This document shows positions 28,589 through 39,267 of a stretch of DNA of 64,000 nucleotides, piece after piece. The position numbers and the translations under genes are program-made. Under the pieces are notes generated by a model that ran no database searches, had not been told where the DNA came from, and was given only the letters and a program-made list of their open reading frames with translations. Source of the stretch: Paramicrosporidium saccamoebae (lineage: Eukaryota > Rozellomycota); contig MTSL01000003.1 in the NCBI GenBank assembly GCA_002794465.1, positions 1 to 64,000 of the forward strand, read 5' to 3'. Position 1 is the first letter of the stretch. The number at the start of each line of letters is the position of its first letter.

Positions 28589-29592
28589 ATGACCGATAAC
28601 TGGAGTCTACTGTTTGTGCTAGTTCTGGCAACATCTGTCTCGATACTATGGTTCATGAGGATTACTAGCAGGAAAGCACGTAGTTTTCGCAGAAAAGTAT
28701 ATCAATATGTCGGGTCTATATCCCTTAGCATGTTCTGATAACCGGCGGCAGTTCGGGACTCGGTAAAGAAGTTGCAAAATGTCTCCTGTCTAAAGGAGCA
28801 TCCGTAACTATTGCTGCCCGTCGAAAAAATGTTCTCGATGAGTCCAGAAAAGAACTCTTGGGATTCATCTCCGAGAAGGCATCTCTTGAAATAGTTTCGG
28901 CTGACGTCACAGATCCCGAATCTGCACGGAACATGGTGACGGAAGCCGAACGATTGCAAGGACAAATGGTAGATTGTGTGTTCTGCTGTGCCGGAGCCGC
29001 CACGCCAGGCTTCTTTATTGATCAGACTCCCGAAATCCTTTCAAAGCAAATGCAACTCAACTATCTGGGAGCTGTTAACTCTATCCATCCTGCGATAAAG
29101 CGGATGATTGAAGTCGGCAAAGGGGGGAGAATAGTGTTTGTCAGCTCCACTTTGGGCTTGATGGGAATGATTGGATATTCACAATACTCTTCTGCAAAAT
29201 TTGCTCTTAGAGGACTGGCCGAATCCTTGCGCCAGGAACTTTTGCCTTATAATATTAGTGTTCATATATTTTTTGTAGCCACAATCGACTCGCCTGGAAA
29301 CCAAATCGAGAACGAGAATAAGCCAGAAATCACCAAAATTATTGAAGAAGGCGACATTTCCGACCCTTCGCCCATAAAGCGAGCCCAAACTCTGCTCAAA
29401 GGCATCGAAGCCGGAAAATTTGCCATTTCATCAGACATAGTAACCGAATTGATTCGAGCGACATCTCGAGGAAACGCTCCTGGAAATGGCATGTTTCTAG
29501 ACGCACTTCTTTGCACACTGGGCTTTATATTCTTGCCCATCTGGAGAAAATATGCGGATTATTTGGTCGTGAAACATTATAAAAATGCATAA
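28589..29592 (+). CDS. TSC10: 3-ketodihydrosphingosine reductase (KDSR/Tsc10)
   Basis: Exons 28589-28696 and 28729-29592, with a 32-nt intron (GTATAT...CTTAG), give 323 aa. An N-terminal membrane segment (about residues 5-24) precedes the Rossmann fold. The splice completes 'HVLITGGSSGLGKEVAK' (NADPH site). The SDR catalytic set is present: Ser in 'VFVSSTLGL', then Tyr and Lys in 'YSQYSSAKFALRGL'. The C-terminal hydrophobic stretch is the family's ER anchor. It carries out the second step of sphingolipid synthesis, directly after the LCB1/LCB2 enzyme; LCB1 is also in this window. Confidence 0.9.
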
Positions 29593-31401
<1,809 letters not shown>

Positions 31402-31597
31402 ATCCAGTAACTCGTCTAGCTCAAATACAAATCGTTATTGTATGATGATGCAATACCTTGACTATATTCTTAGCATTGATGCGTAATGGATTTAATCTCC
31501 AACAAAGCTCTCAAGTTCCAACCTCATAATGTGAATCAAAACTTTCCACCAAACTATGCAGCCGAATTTACAACTACTATAGCTCAAATACAACCTT

Positions 31598-31957
31598 TTA
31601 TTGTTCAGCAGACAGTTCTTCATACAACGCCTTGGCTTTATTTTCAATATTGGGAATCAAAACTTCCAACTGGGCCTTGCGGGTGAGCATCTTTTCCTTC
31701 TCTTCAAGAGCCATACTGCTGACATTTCTGAGACGTTCTTGCACATGCGGAAGATCACTCAGAATAAAGGCCTTTCCAATAGTGCGATATACTGCCGTCT
31801 CGGCAGGTAATGACTCGAGCTCTTTCATTGTCAAGAGAGACATTTTGTTCTCGTGCTCTTTCCTGCTTGCAAATTCTGAAACACGTCTATGTTCAGCAAC
31901 CAGCTCTCCTAGTCGCGTTTGAGCGGCAGTAAATTCCTTCTTCAATGTTTCCGACAT
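31598..31957 (-). CDS. PFD1: prefoldin subunit 1 (beta type)
   Basis: I start at 31957 (MSETLKKEFTAAQTRLGEL), giving 119 aa; a longer frame would run into the divergent PFD2 gene. It is two long coiled-coil arms around a beta hairpin. 'LLTMKELESLPAETAVYRTI' and 'GKAFILSDLPHVQERL' match the PFD1 hairpin (Y..(V/I)G(R/K).F(I/V)L). It is part of the hexameric cytosolic chaperone that hands actin and tubulin to TRiC/CCT. Confidence 0.82.
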   Translation of the reverse strand: MSETLKKEFTAAQTRLGELVAEHRRVSEFASRKEHENKMSLLTMKELESLPAETAVYRTIGKAFILSDLPHVQERLRNVSSMALEEKEKMLTRKAQLEVLIPNIENKAKALYEELSAEQ

Positions 31958-31984
31958 TCCTAATCTGTGAACCCTTGCTAAATC
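31958..31984. promoter_or_regulatory. 27-bp divergent promoter PFD1/PFD2
   Basis: The start codons of two subunits of the same hexamer are separated by only 27 bp. This is a candidate shared bidirectional promoter giving matched expression. Confidence 0.5.
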
Positions 31985-32314
31985 ATGTCGAATCATGACG
32001 CCGCCGTTGTGAATCAATACCAAAACCTTAGACAAGAGCTGCAGTCGCTGTCAGAGAAGCTTGGAGAACTTGAAATGGATGCAGATGAGCACCGTTTAGT
32101 AGTAGCTGCGCTCACCCCACTAGCCCCAAGCCGAAAGTGCTGGCGGCGTGTGGGCGGTATATTGGTGGAGGGTACCGTAGAGCAAACCTTACCAATCCTT
32201 TCAACAAATCTTCAAGGGATTGAAAGGGCAATGCAAGGTCTAACAGAAATTTTCAAGAAAAAAGACGAGGAGTTATCGCTAATAGAGCGCGAAGCACTAA
32301 AAGGCACTGAATAA
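31985..32314 (+). CDS. PFD2: prefoldin subunit 2 (beta type)
   Basis: The 109-aa protein contains 'QNLRQELQSLSEKLGELEMD', 'DEHRLVVAALTPL', and the subunit-2 signature 'RKCWRRVGGILVEGTVEQTL', closely matching 'RKC.R.VGGVLVERTV...LP'. Coiled-coil arms lie on both sides. It partners with PFD1 encoded head-to-head. The TAA stop overlaps an AATAAA (32310-32315). Confidence 0.92.
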   Translation: MSNHDAAVVNQYQNLRQELQSLSEKLGELEMDADEHRLVVAALTPLAPSRKCWRRVGGILVEGTVEQTLPILSTNLQGIERAMQGLTEIFKKKDEELSLIEREALKGTE

Positions 32315-32350
32315 ATGCAGTTACTATTGACTTGGTCGCTTTGAAGATTG

Positions 32351-32445
32351 TACATACGGAACACTTGTACACACGGAACATTTATTTATACGGAATATTT
32401 ATACATACACAGCAATTATACATACGAAACGTTTGTGCAATCCTT
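32351..32445 (+). repeat. short tandem repeat TACATACGGAACATTTGTAC-like
   Basis: About four to five imperfect units of TACA(T/C)ACGGAACATTT lie in the gap between PFD2 and the secreted thioredoxin-like gene. Confidence 0.6.
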
Positions 32446-32563
32446 TGCCTGAAACTGTAGTATATATACATTATGCATTTATGATTGAGATATTACTCAT
32501 ATCTAGCCGCGACAATGGGTAGATAAAGATAGTTTATTCCTGAAGCTACATGCCACATACACT

Positions 32564-33211
32564 TTACTCAGCAGCTACTACAATTCTCGCCCCCTTCGCG
32601 GGCTCAGGGTTGTCCACCTTTCTAGCTGGAGTTGCAGTGCTGATTGTGGTCGAAATGGGCGTCGCAGATGTCACGGGCGTTGGGATAGCAGTCTCTTGGG
32701 TGGTGGTCGTCTCTGGGTTAACAACCTCCTCAGAAGACTCATCTTCTGACTCTGAAGACTCTGAAGATTCTGAAGACTCTGAAGGCACAGGGGGAACATA
32801 TGCTCTGCGATAGCGATGGAGATGCTTCTTGAGCCAAGATAAAACTCTCTGAGGCCTAACATATCCTCGCAGTTCGCCAATCTTTTTGTTATCGAGGTAC
32901 AAACGCAAAGTCGGAACAGTTCTGATCTTGAGTTTCTTACAGAAACGCCCTCCTTTGCAGTTGAACTGCTCAATCTTGAGTCCCATAAAGTCTTCCTCGC
33001 GGATCGAGACGTATCTTGTTAGGCGGCGCATAATCGTGGCGAACGATTTGCACTTCTTACTTTTTGGCTTGTAGAACTCGACCAGTGTAAAGCCTTCAAG
33101 CTCGGCCGGGAAAGTCGTACGGTTAGAGCGAGGGAGCTCAGGAATAGCACCAAGGACCGTAGTGACAATGACAGAAAGCAAAACAACTAGCGACGATAGA
33201 CGGCCCATCAA
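32564..33211 (-). CDS. secreted thioredoxin-fold protein, one active-site Cys lost
   Basis: The 215-aa product has a signal peptide (MMGRLSSLVVLLSVIVTTVLG), one thioredoxin domain, then a Ser/Glu (SSESSES) repeat and a Thr/Pro tail. Where PDI-type domains have WCGHC, it reads 'YKPKSKKCKSF': only the second Cys remains. The cis-Pro is kept in 'TVPTLRLYLD', and an extra pair occurs in 'NCKGGRFCKKL'. It is a tandem paralogue of the gene at 33506-34057. With one active-site Cys, dithiol oxidase activity is unlikely; isomerase or binding roles remain possible. No KDEL-like ER retention signal, so secretion is expected. Confidence 0.78.
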   Translation of the reverse strand: MMGRLSSLVVLLSVIVTTVLGAIPELPRSNRTTFPAELEGFTLVEFYKPKSKKCKSFATIMRRLTRYVSIREEDFMGLKIEQFNCKGGRFCKKLKIRTVPTLRLYLDNKKIGELRGYVRPQRVLSWLKKHLHRYRRAYVPPVPSESSESSESSESEDESSEEVVNPETTTTQETAIPTPVTSATPISTTISTATPARKVDNPEPAKGARIVVAAE

Positions 33212-33505
33212 CAGAATATGCCCTTGCAGTTCGCATTGTTGATATTTAACAGAACGCCGCCCGTTTTAGATTGACCAAACATACACTTTTGGTGTGGCAT
33301 TACAGGATTCTAAAAAAGTGAATATCCCTTACATTTATGGTCATACGAGGGCAACAGTGCACAATAGTCTATTCCGCTGTCAAAGCTCGTGTAAACATGA
33401 TAGGAAACACGAGTTGTGTGGGCGATGTAATTCTCAATAGACAGCTCTTGTTTATTACAAATGCTATTGTCAAACTGCAGTGATAGTGTTGGCATTCAAC
33501 AGATC

Positions 33506-34057
33506 TCAATTGCTCGGCAGAGGCGTTGATGACGCTACAGCGGTGGTTGTGGGCGTAGGGCGTGTGATTTCAGATTCGGGACGATCCTCTTCGGCATCTG
33601 GCACATCTTCATCTACAGCGGGATCTTCAACAACGATAGGATCAGTTATGGCACCCGTGCTGTATGCACTAACCAGCGCCCTTAGCCAGTCGACAACTTT
33701 TTTAAGTGCAACATTTCCTCGCAGTTCGCCCACCTTTTCAGTGTCTCTATACAGATAAAGGCTCGGAAGTGACTTGAGTCCAAGTTTCTTGCAGTACGGT
33801 CCTCCTTTACAGTTATACTGTTCCACTGCCAGCCCCATAAAGTCGCTTTCATGGCTTGCAATGTACTTCAAAAGACGGAGAACAGTCTTTGAGAATAATT
33901 TACAATGTCGGCAATTGGGGCTGTAGAACTCGACCAAGGTAAAGCCGCTCAGGAAATTGGGAAATGTTGCACGATCGGACTGGGGGAGCTCGGCAATGGC
34001 TCCCAAAATCGAAATCAGAAACGTCGCGAAAACAATTACGTATGACGAGAGACGCAT
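33506..34057 (-). CDS. secreted thioredoxin-fold protein with CRHC motif
   Basis: The 183-aa protein has a signal peptide (MRLSSYVIVFATFLISILGA), and one thioredoxin domain with 'LVEFYSPNCRHCKLFSKTV' (CxxC intact), cis-Pro in 'SLPSLYLYRD' and 'NCKGGPYCKKL' as in its paralogue. A short acidic/Thr-Pro tail ends it, without KDEL. The shared blocks 'GFTLVEFY', 'DFMGL', 'EQ(F/Y)NCKGG' and 'GELRG' show a tandem duplication with the gene at 32564. Predicted secreted or surface thiol-disulfide oxidoreductase. Confidence 0.82.
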   Translation of the reverse strand: MRLSSYVIVFATFLISILGAIAELPQSDRATFPNFLSGFTLVEFYSPNCRHCKLFSKTVLRLLKYIASHESDFMGLAVEQYNCKGGPYCKKLGLKSLPSLYLYRDTEKVGELRGNVALKKVVDWLRALVSAYSTGAITDPIVVEDPAVDEDVPDAEEDRPESEITRPTPTTTAVASSTPLPSN

Positions 34058-34235
34058 GGCGAGCAGGAATTACGAGCCGTAAACAGCGGGCGGGCCATTT
34101 TGGCTGCTAGATGAATAACCTTAAAAGGAAATGTATATAATAAGCTCCAAAATCGCCTAATGATCTATTCTCAACCCCGTATGGTGAAATGAAAAAGAAA
34201 AATTTATCGTTCGAACTTATCAATCAACGATGCAT

Positions 34236-35708
34236 TTAGAGAGATCTTAGAAGATCCGCAGTGCTGACAGTGTGGGGTTGCTCATCTTCGTCGCGTTCAA
34301 TCTCACCAGAGTGTTGCTGGGCATCTTGATGGTGGATGTGATGATGGTGGTGGAACTGGTGGTCATCCACAATAGCGTGGGGATAGGGAAGATGATGGTA
34401 TGATGAAGAAGGATCGTGTGATGGGTAATGAGAAGAATCTGCAGGGACACCTTGCGCCAGAGCTTGCTGCAACGCTTGGGCGACCATTTGGGAAAACTCT
34501 TCATTCTTCTCCAAGATCCCCTCTTCGCCATGGTGATGATGGTAGCTTTGTGGATGCAATCCGTGGGAAGAGTCATAAAGCATTGATGGATCGTAAACCC
34601 CAGCTTGCCCAAGAACTTGTTGATGGTGGTGAAGAACAGCTTGGCGCGCCCTCTCGGCTGCTTCAATGCGGCTCTGATACGCTTCAACTGCTTTGTGGAG
34701 CAGTCCGCGTTTTCCGGCCAGCTTTGCAGAGTTCAGCCACGCCAGCTTCCAGCCAAGTTCATTGCAGGAATTCTCATATTCCCAGTGTTCATTTGAGTAT
34801 CCAGCCGCCCCTCCCATCATGGCTTGTGGGAAAATGGCATTGTTAGCACGGAAGTCTTCATCAACTTGGGTCAAGTCAACTCCTTCAATGTCCACGCGGA
34901 TCTTAATTTTGGTTAGTTCTCCTTCGCGATCAGCGTATTGAAGAGTCAAAGTCTTTGGCCCGGGGACACGAATGAGGGGTGTTGGAGCAAGTCCCATAGC
35001 AGCAGCGCCGTCCATCACAGAAGCGCGTTTGTTAAAGGGCGAGCTTTGATGGAGCTTTTCCTGGCGCATCACTCGTCGAGATCGATTCTCGGGAGTACGG
35101 TTTCGGTAAGAATCGACTGCGCGTTGGATGAGTCCACGCTTGTTGCCCAGAACCCCGGGATTCCTCCAGCAAAGCTTCCATGCAATCTCATTCACTGCAG
35201 TCTCGTACTCCCAGCGGTTCCCAATGTACGCTTCACGTGGAACAAGGGCGCGAGGGTAGACACAGTTCTCGGCTTTGAAATCATCGGGAATCTCGTCATG
35301 CCCAATAGTGTCAATATCAGCTCGAATGTGATATTCTTGTATGTGTCCCTTTGTGGAGTAGGTGAATATAAGCCACTCGATGGTGTCGCGGTACTCAACT
35401 TGCGGAGTAGACGCCGGCAGATTCATATACTGGCCCCCCGTAGGACGAGGCCGCTCAATATGCTCATTAGACCCGTCACTCAGCCTTCTCTTCTTGGTGC
35501 CCCCAGACTTGGTCGAAGGCGCAACAGCAGCGATTCCGGTGGCAGGTGGGCTCTTCTGGCGTTTAAGCTTTTGAACCTTCTTTTCCAGTTGGATGAGCTG
35601 GGCCGGGGAGAGATTAAGGAGGACTTCGGCACCATTGTTCAGAAGAGTAGTTAAAGTTAGCGCATTAAGCTCTTCGTTGTCGTCAAGGCGTAGCGTAAGG
35701 TCATCCAT
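34236..35708 (-). CDS. fungal protein with two DUF8032-like domains
   Basis: The 490-aa protein has a Lys/Arg-rich nuclear-type segment (KKRR near residue 72) and two copies of the same domain (about residues 105-200 and 245-345). Each has an 'IEWLIFTYSTKG'/'LTLQYADREG' strand, 'IR.DI(D/E)G', 'F.A.N...P(R/Q)A', 'WEYE..(V/C)NE(I/L).WKL.W.N' and 'KRGL(I/L)..AV..Y..R'. The C-terminus is rich in His and Gln with HHHHH runs. I recognise the domain as that of fungal-restricted DUF8032 proteins, from memory only. Function unknown; possibly nuclear. Confidence 0.6.
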   Translation of the reverse strand: MDDLTLRLDDNEELNALTLTTLLNNGAEVLLNLSPAQLIQLEKKVQKLKRQKSPPATGIAAVAPSTKSGGTKKRRLSDGSNEHIERPRPTGGQYMNLPASTPQVEYRDTIEWLIFTYSTKGHIQEYHIRADIDTIGHDEIPDDFKAENCVYPRALVPREAYIGNRWEYETAVNEIAWKLCWRNPGVLGNKRGLIQRAVDSYRNRTPENRSRRVMRQEKLHQSSPFNKRASVMDGAAAMGLAPTPLIRVPGPKTLTLQYADREGELTKIKIRVDIEGVDLTQVDEDFRANNAIFPQAMMGGAAGYSNEHWEYENSCNELGWKLAWLNSAKLAGKRGLLHKAVEAYQSRIEAAERARQAVLHHHQQVLGQAGVYDPSMLYDSSHGLHPQSYHHHHGEEGILEKNEEFSQMVAQALQQALAQGVPADSSHYPSHDPSSSYHHLPYPHAIVDDHQFHHHHHIHHQDAQQHSGEIERDEDEQPHTVSTADLLRSL

Positions 35709-36588
35709 ATTTGAAATTTCTAAACGGGGTTAGTATCCCTAAAACAAAACTGGAAACGTGAGTAGGGGAAGGTAGACGACAGCGTTATTACACAAGTCAT
35801 TTGCAACTGAGAGCGCACTGTTTACACAGCCGGAACATGCCCCCCTATGGTTGCTGACCAGGATATACACTCAGTTTCGACTACCCCTCCCACTACCCAC
35901 GTAAGCCAGCCCATACCTTTTGGTAAATAGCTTTTCGACGTGGGTATCAGTTACGCTACAGCGGTTGCGGGTCCTCCCGGTCAAAAGTACAACCCCCGGT
36001 AACCGGGCCTAATCTATATCCGTCTCTGATTGGCTGTTTGCGCGTCCTAGCGGCATAACATTCCTGATTGGTCCAACGAAACGACAACGCACGGTCCATT
36101 TTTAATAGTATCCTGATCAAGGAAATGTACGCTTTCTGTGCACCTACAAAAATTGAGCAAGTAAAAAATCCATTGACGTCATATTTATAAAATATTAAGC
36201 ACACCGGCTTGGTGCACATCGAAAAGTGCTGGATGCTGCTCTTTGTTCAAAAGTTTTTGACCATAAATAGTCATTTGTGCGTGTTAAAATGTGAATTTGG
36301 TGCGGTGTGTATATTTAGTTGCCATTTTTCATGCACGGAATACTGAGGACATGAGCACGATAATTACTAACCCTCTTAGCCATAGGCAGGTATGGAGGCC
36401 ATGCCTGTTTCAGCCGGATCGCACACCGGCATGGCGTCGTACGTGCATTAAAAAAACTTGCACAAATTTACTCGGATCTCGTGGCGCCTATTATTGTAAT
36501 GTAGTGCTTGCAAGTTCTTATTAAATAACCTAGACAGCACGTGCCGACTTTGTAAATGTGCTTTTTATTCATCAATGTTCCCAAAGCG
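35709..36588. other. 880-bp intergenic region
   Basis: Upstream of the DUF8032-like gene and downstream of FYV10. It contains CCAAT-type boxes (GATTGG near 36030 and 36067) and a perfect palindrome TGACGTCA at 36174-36181. No gene was recognised; frames at 35956-36219 (minus) and 36291-36524 (plus) lack any recognisable feature. Confidence 0.45.
36174..36181. promoter_or_regulatory. CRE/ATF-type palindrome TGACGTCA
   Basis: Perfect 8-bp CRE about 465 bp upstream of the DUF8032-like start. It could occur by chance; no partner site was seen. Confidence 0.25.
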
Positions 36589-37864
36589 CTAAATAAAACA
36601 CTTGCGTGCTTCCATCATACGGTACACGTTTTTGGTTTTGGAACAAAGCACGCTACCTCCCATCGAGGCAGCCATTTCATGAAGAGCCTTGGATGAATAT
36701 ACATTGCCGTTAGGAAGCACCATCGGTGGATTATCGGCATCCATTAGTTCGCCGGAAATTGGACACACTAGCAAAGAAGTCTCATGGTGTGCAAAGGGAA
36801 GAAATGTGGATATTGATGATAGTGGTGGACTGCACACGGGACAATTAATATTTGCAGTGTCTGATGTGCAGCACTGGGGTGTCTTCAGGGCTGCTAAGCC
36901 CGCATGGATGAGAGAAATCAATTGCGGACGATCCGGGATCCCATGAAGTGCAAATTTGTCGTGATCAAATTGGTCTGCAATGTCTGTCCAGCGATCCAGG
37001 TCGTAAAGCCACTTGTAGGGCATGATCTCCGAGTCTTCACCAAATGCCAAAAGTGCTAAAGATTGCTCAACCTCCAACTCGTTGGAGACGCTGAAGTTTG
37101 CAAAGTGCTTTTTAGCATAGCTGATAGCATTAGCCAGGTCACGTCTTCGGCAAAATTCGACAAACTCTTGCCGTCGAAGCATAAATTCGAGAGGACTACC
37201 ATTCTTTTTAAGGGATACTCTATTTTCTGAACACCACGCCAGACAATCGCTCACTTGCCCCAAAAGGAGCGTCTTTCGTATCTTTGAGCTCTCGTCATAT
37301 AGTTCCCAGTCAATACTTTGCTAAGAAATTAGTCTTGGCGCCATCAGTCACCTCAAGGCCATGTTGGTTAACAAGTATTGATGCAGTGTCGAAAAACCCC
37401 TTCTGTAGTAGATATTCGATGATCAGACGAAATGAGCGAGTACGTTGCCAGCGCGAAATCTCGACTCGTTGATCATCGGATCTCGAATCCAAGAGCACGT
37501 TGTTTACTTCGGACAGTCGAGTTTCAAGGCGTCTCCGAAACTTCCTTGCCTCCGCACGTTGTCCCGTTAGCTAAAATCGTACAGCAAACAGCATGTGCAT
37601 GGAACCTTTTCCAAGATCGCCAGAGCTCGCTGCAGGAGTTTTGCTCGTTTATTTTCATCTCCCAAGTCTACTTCGCCTATAACTCCGACGAGCTGAGACA
37701 CGTCCTTGTCAATAATTTTAAGCTCATTTCGGAAGCAGCGCCTAGCCTGCTCCAGAGGGACCTATTATAAGTTATTTCAGAAGAATAACCTTTGTAAACG
37801 ATTGCTCAAGAGATATTACAGATTCTGTGGACGCTTGAAAAGTATTTGGGCACTCGACAGTCAT
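36589..37864 (-). CDS. FYV10: Fyv10/Gid9/MAEA, GID-CTLH ubiquitin ligase subunit
   Basis: Four exons: 37864-37790, 37761-37606, 37570-37352 and 37320-36589, with introns of 28, 35 and 31 nt, give 393 aa. The N-terminal block 'FTKVPLEQARRCFRNELKII' and LisH 'RLIIEYLLQKGFFDTASILV' lead into CTLH 'CLAWCSENRVSLKKNGSPLE'. The CRA domain ends in 'GLAALKTPQCC' and 'CPVCSPPLSSI', then the degenerate RING 'LVCPISGELMDADNPPMVLP'. This matches MAEA/Fyv10 throughout. It pairs with Rmd5 to form the catalytic RING dimer of the GID ligase, which in yeast degrades gluconeogenic enzymes. Two introns begin GTT rather than GTA. Confidence 0.92.
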
Positions 37865-38197
37865 AGTGACTGGGACAAAGAAAATATTTCCGGTTTTTAT
37901 ACCACGTTGGTGACTACTTGTACTGATTTGTGCAACTACCAGCCGAAGAGCGTAGCAAACTCTTCACCACGAAAATTTTGCAGGAACGAATTCTCTGCAC
38001 ACACTAAAAATTTTATTGACATTGAATGTAAATTACTAGATCAGTGAATTAGCATGATTAAAAGTCTTGGCACACATACTACAGTTAATGAGAGTGGGCT
38101 GTCGTTCAATATCAAAGATCTGCAAGACTGGTGTTTTTGTAGTTAGATGGCATTACAATTGGGGGCAGCAAAATTGAATAACACGACAATAAGTCTG
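37865..38197. other. intergenic, FYV10 promoter
   Basis: 333 bp of AT-rich sequence between the FYV10 start and the NDUFAF5 stop. No gene or repeat was seen. Confidence 0.4.
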
Positions 38198-39240
38198 TTA
38201 TTTTTTGGAGTGCGATTTCCAAGCGATGAACGATAAAAGTTCGAATGTTGCGGGTATCGAATTTTCCCCGTTGGAATAATTTTCTAAACACTTTTTCTCG
38301 GCCAACTTAATTACATCCCGTCGAAGAAACTGCTTCCTATACATCATTTTAGCGAATCAGGAAAGAACCGATTCAATAGTGCGCTGCTCTCTCCCAAAAG
38401 CTGGAGATCAATCAACAATGACTTCAAGTCAGGAAACATGACGCAAATTTCCTCGGTATCAACAGTGATGTCATAAAACTTGCATGTGGTCAGTAGCGAG
38501 GCCAGATCTTTCAAGGCTAAAAATAACGGCCCACGTCGTTAAAAGCCTACAAATCATCGGAGAGATCCTCGGAGACATTCCATTTTCAATTTCCTGTTGG
38601 GCTAGGAGAAGCGAAGATCTAAAGGCATATAAAATATTTTTGGACATGATGTACCGTAGCTCAAACAAGGTTTCTCCCCCGAATAAGGATCCCATGAATA
38701 GTCCATCGTCTTTCAATGATGACCTAATGTTGCTACATACCGCTATGTGTTATGGCAGCGATCGGTGACTACCTTCTAAATCATTGATCCAGTGAAGGTT
38801 CATATTGGCTATGATAGCATCGAATTCGCAAGGAGGAAAAGCCCATGATTCTTCATCGCATACTATATCAACGTTTGGACTATCTGCAAGAGCTGGTCAG
38901 AATCTGAATCCGCTTACCATATATGTCTGACACAGTGACATGCTCAGCAAGGATGGATTCCTTAATTGCAATCGGGAGTCTATCTCCGTATCGCCCCAAT
39001 ATAAGAACTTTTTTAGGCGGATTTAAGAGATCCTAGATAGTGAACTCGAAGAGGCAAAAATACTCATACTCTCATCTTTTCAACAAGTCGGTCATCTATT
39101 TCGTTCCTTAAACCTCCTGCCGCATTGAATGTATCCTTCTGCATTGATGCCCATTTCTTTTGCGACGATTTGAGATGCCGGTCAAATATGACAGACGAAA
39201 AAAGCCGGGCTCGTATTACTCGAGCGGATTTGAATGTCAT
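38198..39240 (-). CDS. NDUFAF5: NDUFAF5, complex I assembly SAM-dependent protein
   Basis: I assembled seven exons: 39240-39070, 39032-38918, 38883-38773, 38742-38655, 38618-38551, 38516-38369 and 38336-38198. The six introns are 37, 34, 30, 36, 34 and 32 nt. The result is 279 aa in one frame. Landmarks: '[19 protein letters not shown]', '[12 protein letters not shown]', '[20 protein letters not shown]', 'GMSPRISPM', '[19 protein letters not shown]', '[10 protein letters not shown]' and '[16 protein letters not shown]'. All follow human NDUFAF5 in order. The methyltransferase motif I (normally LDLGCG.G) reads '[11 protein letters not shown]', so it is eroded. It modifies NDUFS7 during complex I assembly. 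It is divergent from SEY1, with 27 bp between starts. Confidence 0.88.
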
Positions 39241-39267
39241 CCCAAACGGACTACCGTGGTCTTAGTC
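39241..39267. promoter_or_regulatory. 27-bp divergent promoter NDUFAF5/SEY1
   Basis: Two unrelated housekeeping genes start 27 bp apart, as at PFD1/PFD2. Transcripts or promoter elements must extend into coding sequence. Confidence 0.4.

Noticed and set aside
34400-34846. Plus-strand ORFs opposite the DUF8032-like gene
   Set aside because: The minus frame contains two copies of the same domain, so it is the coding strand.
36291-36524. 77-codon plus-strand ORF in the FYV10-DUF8032 gap
   Set aside because: No conserved motif, signal or splice support.
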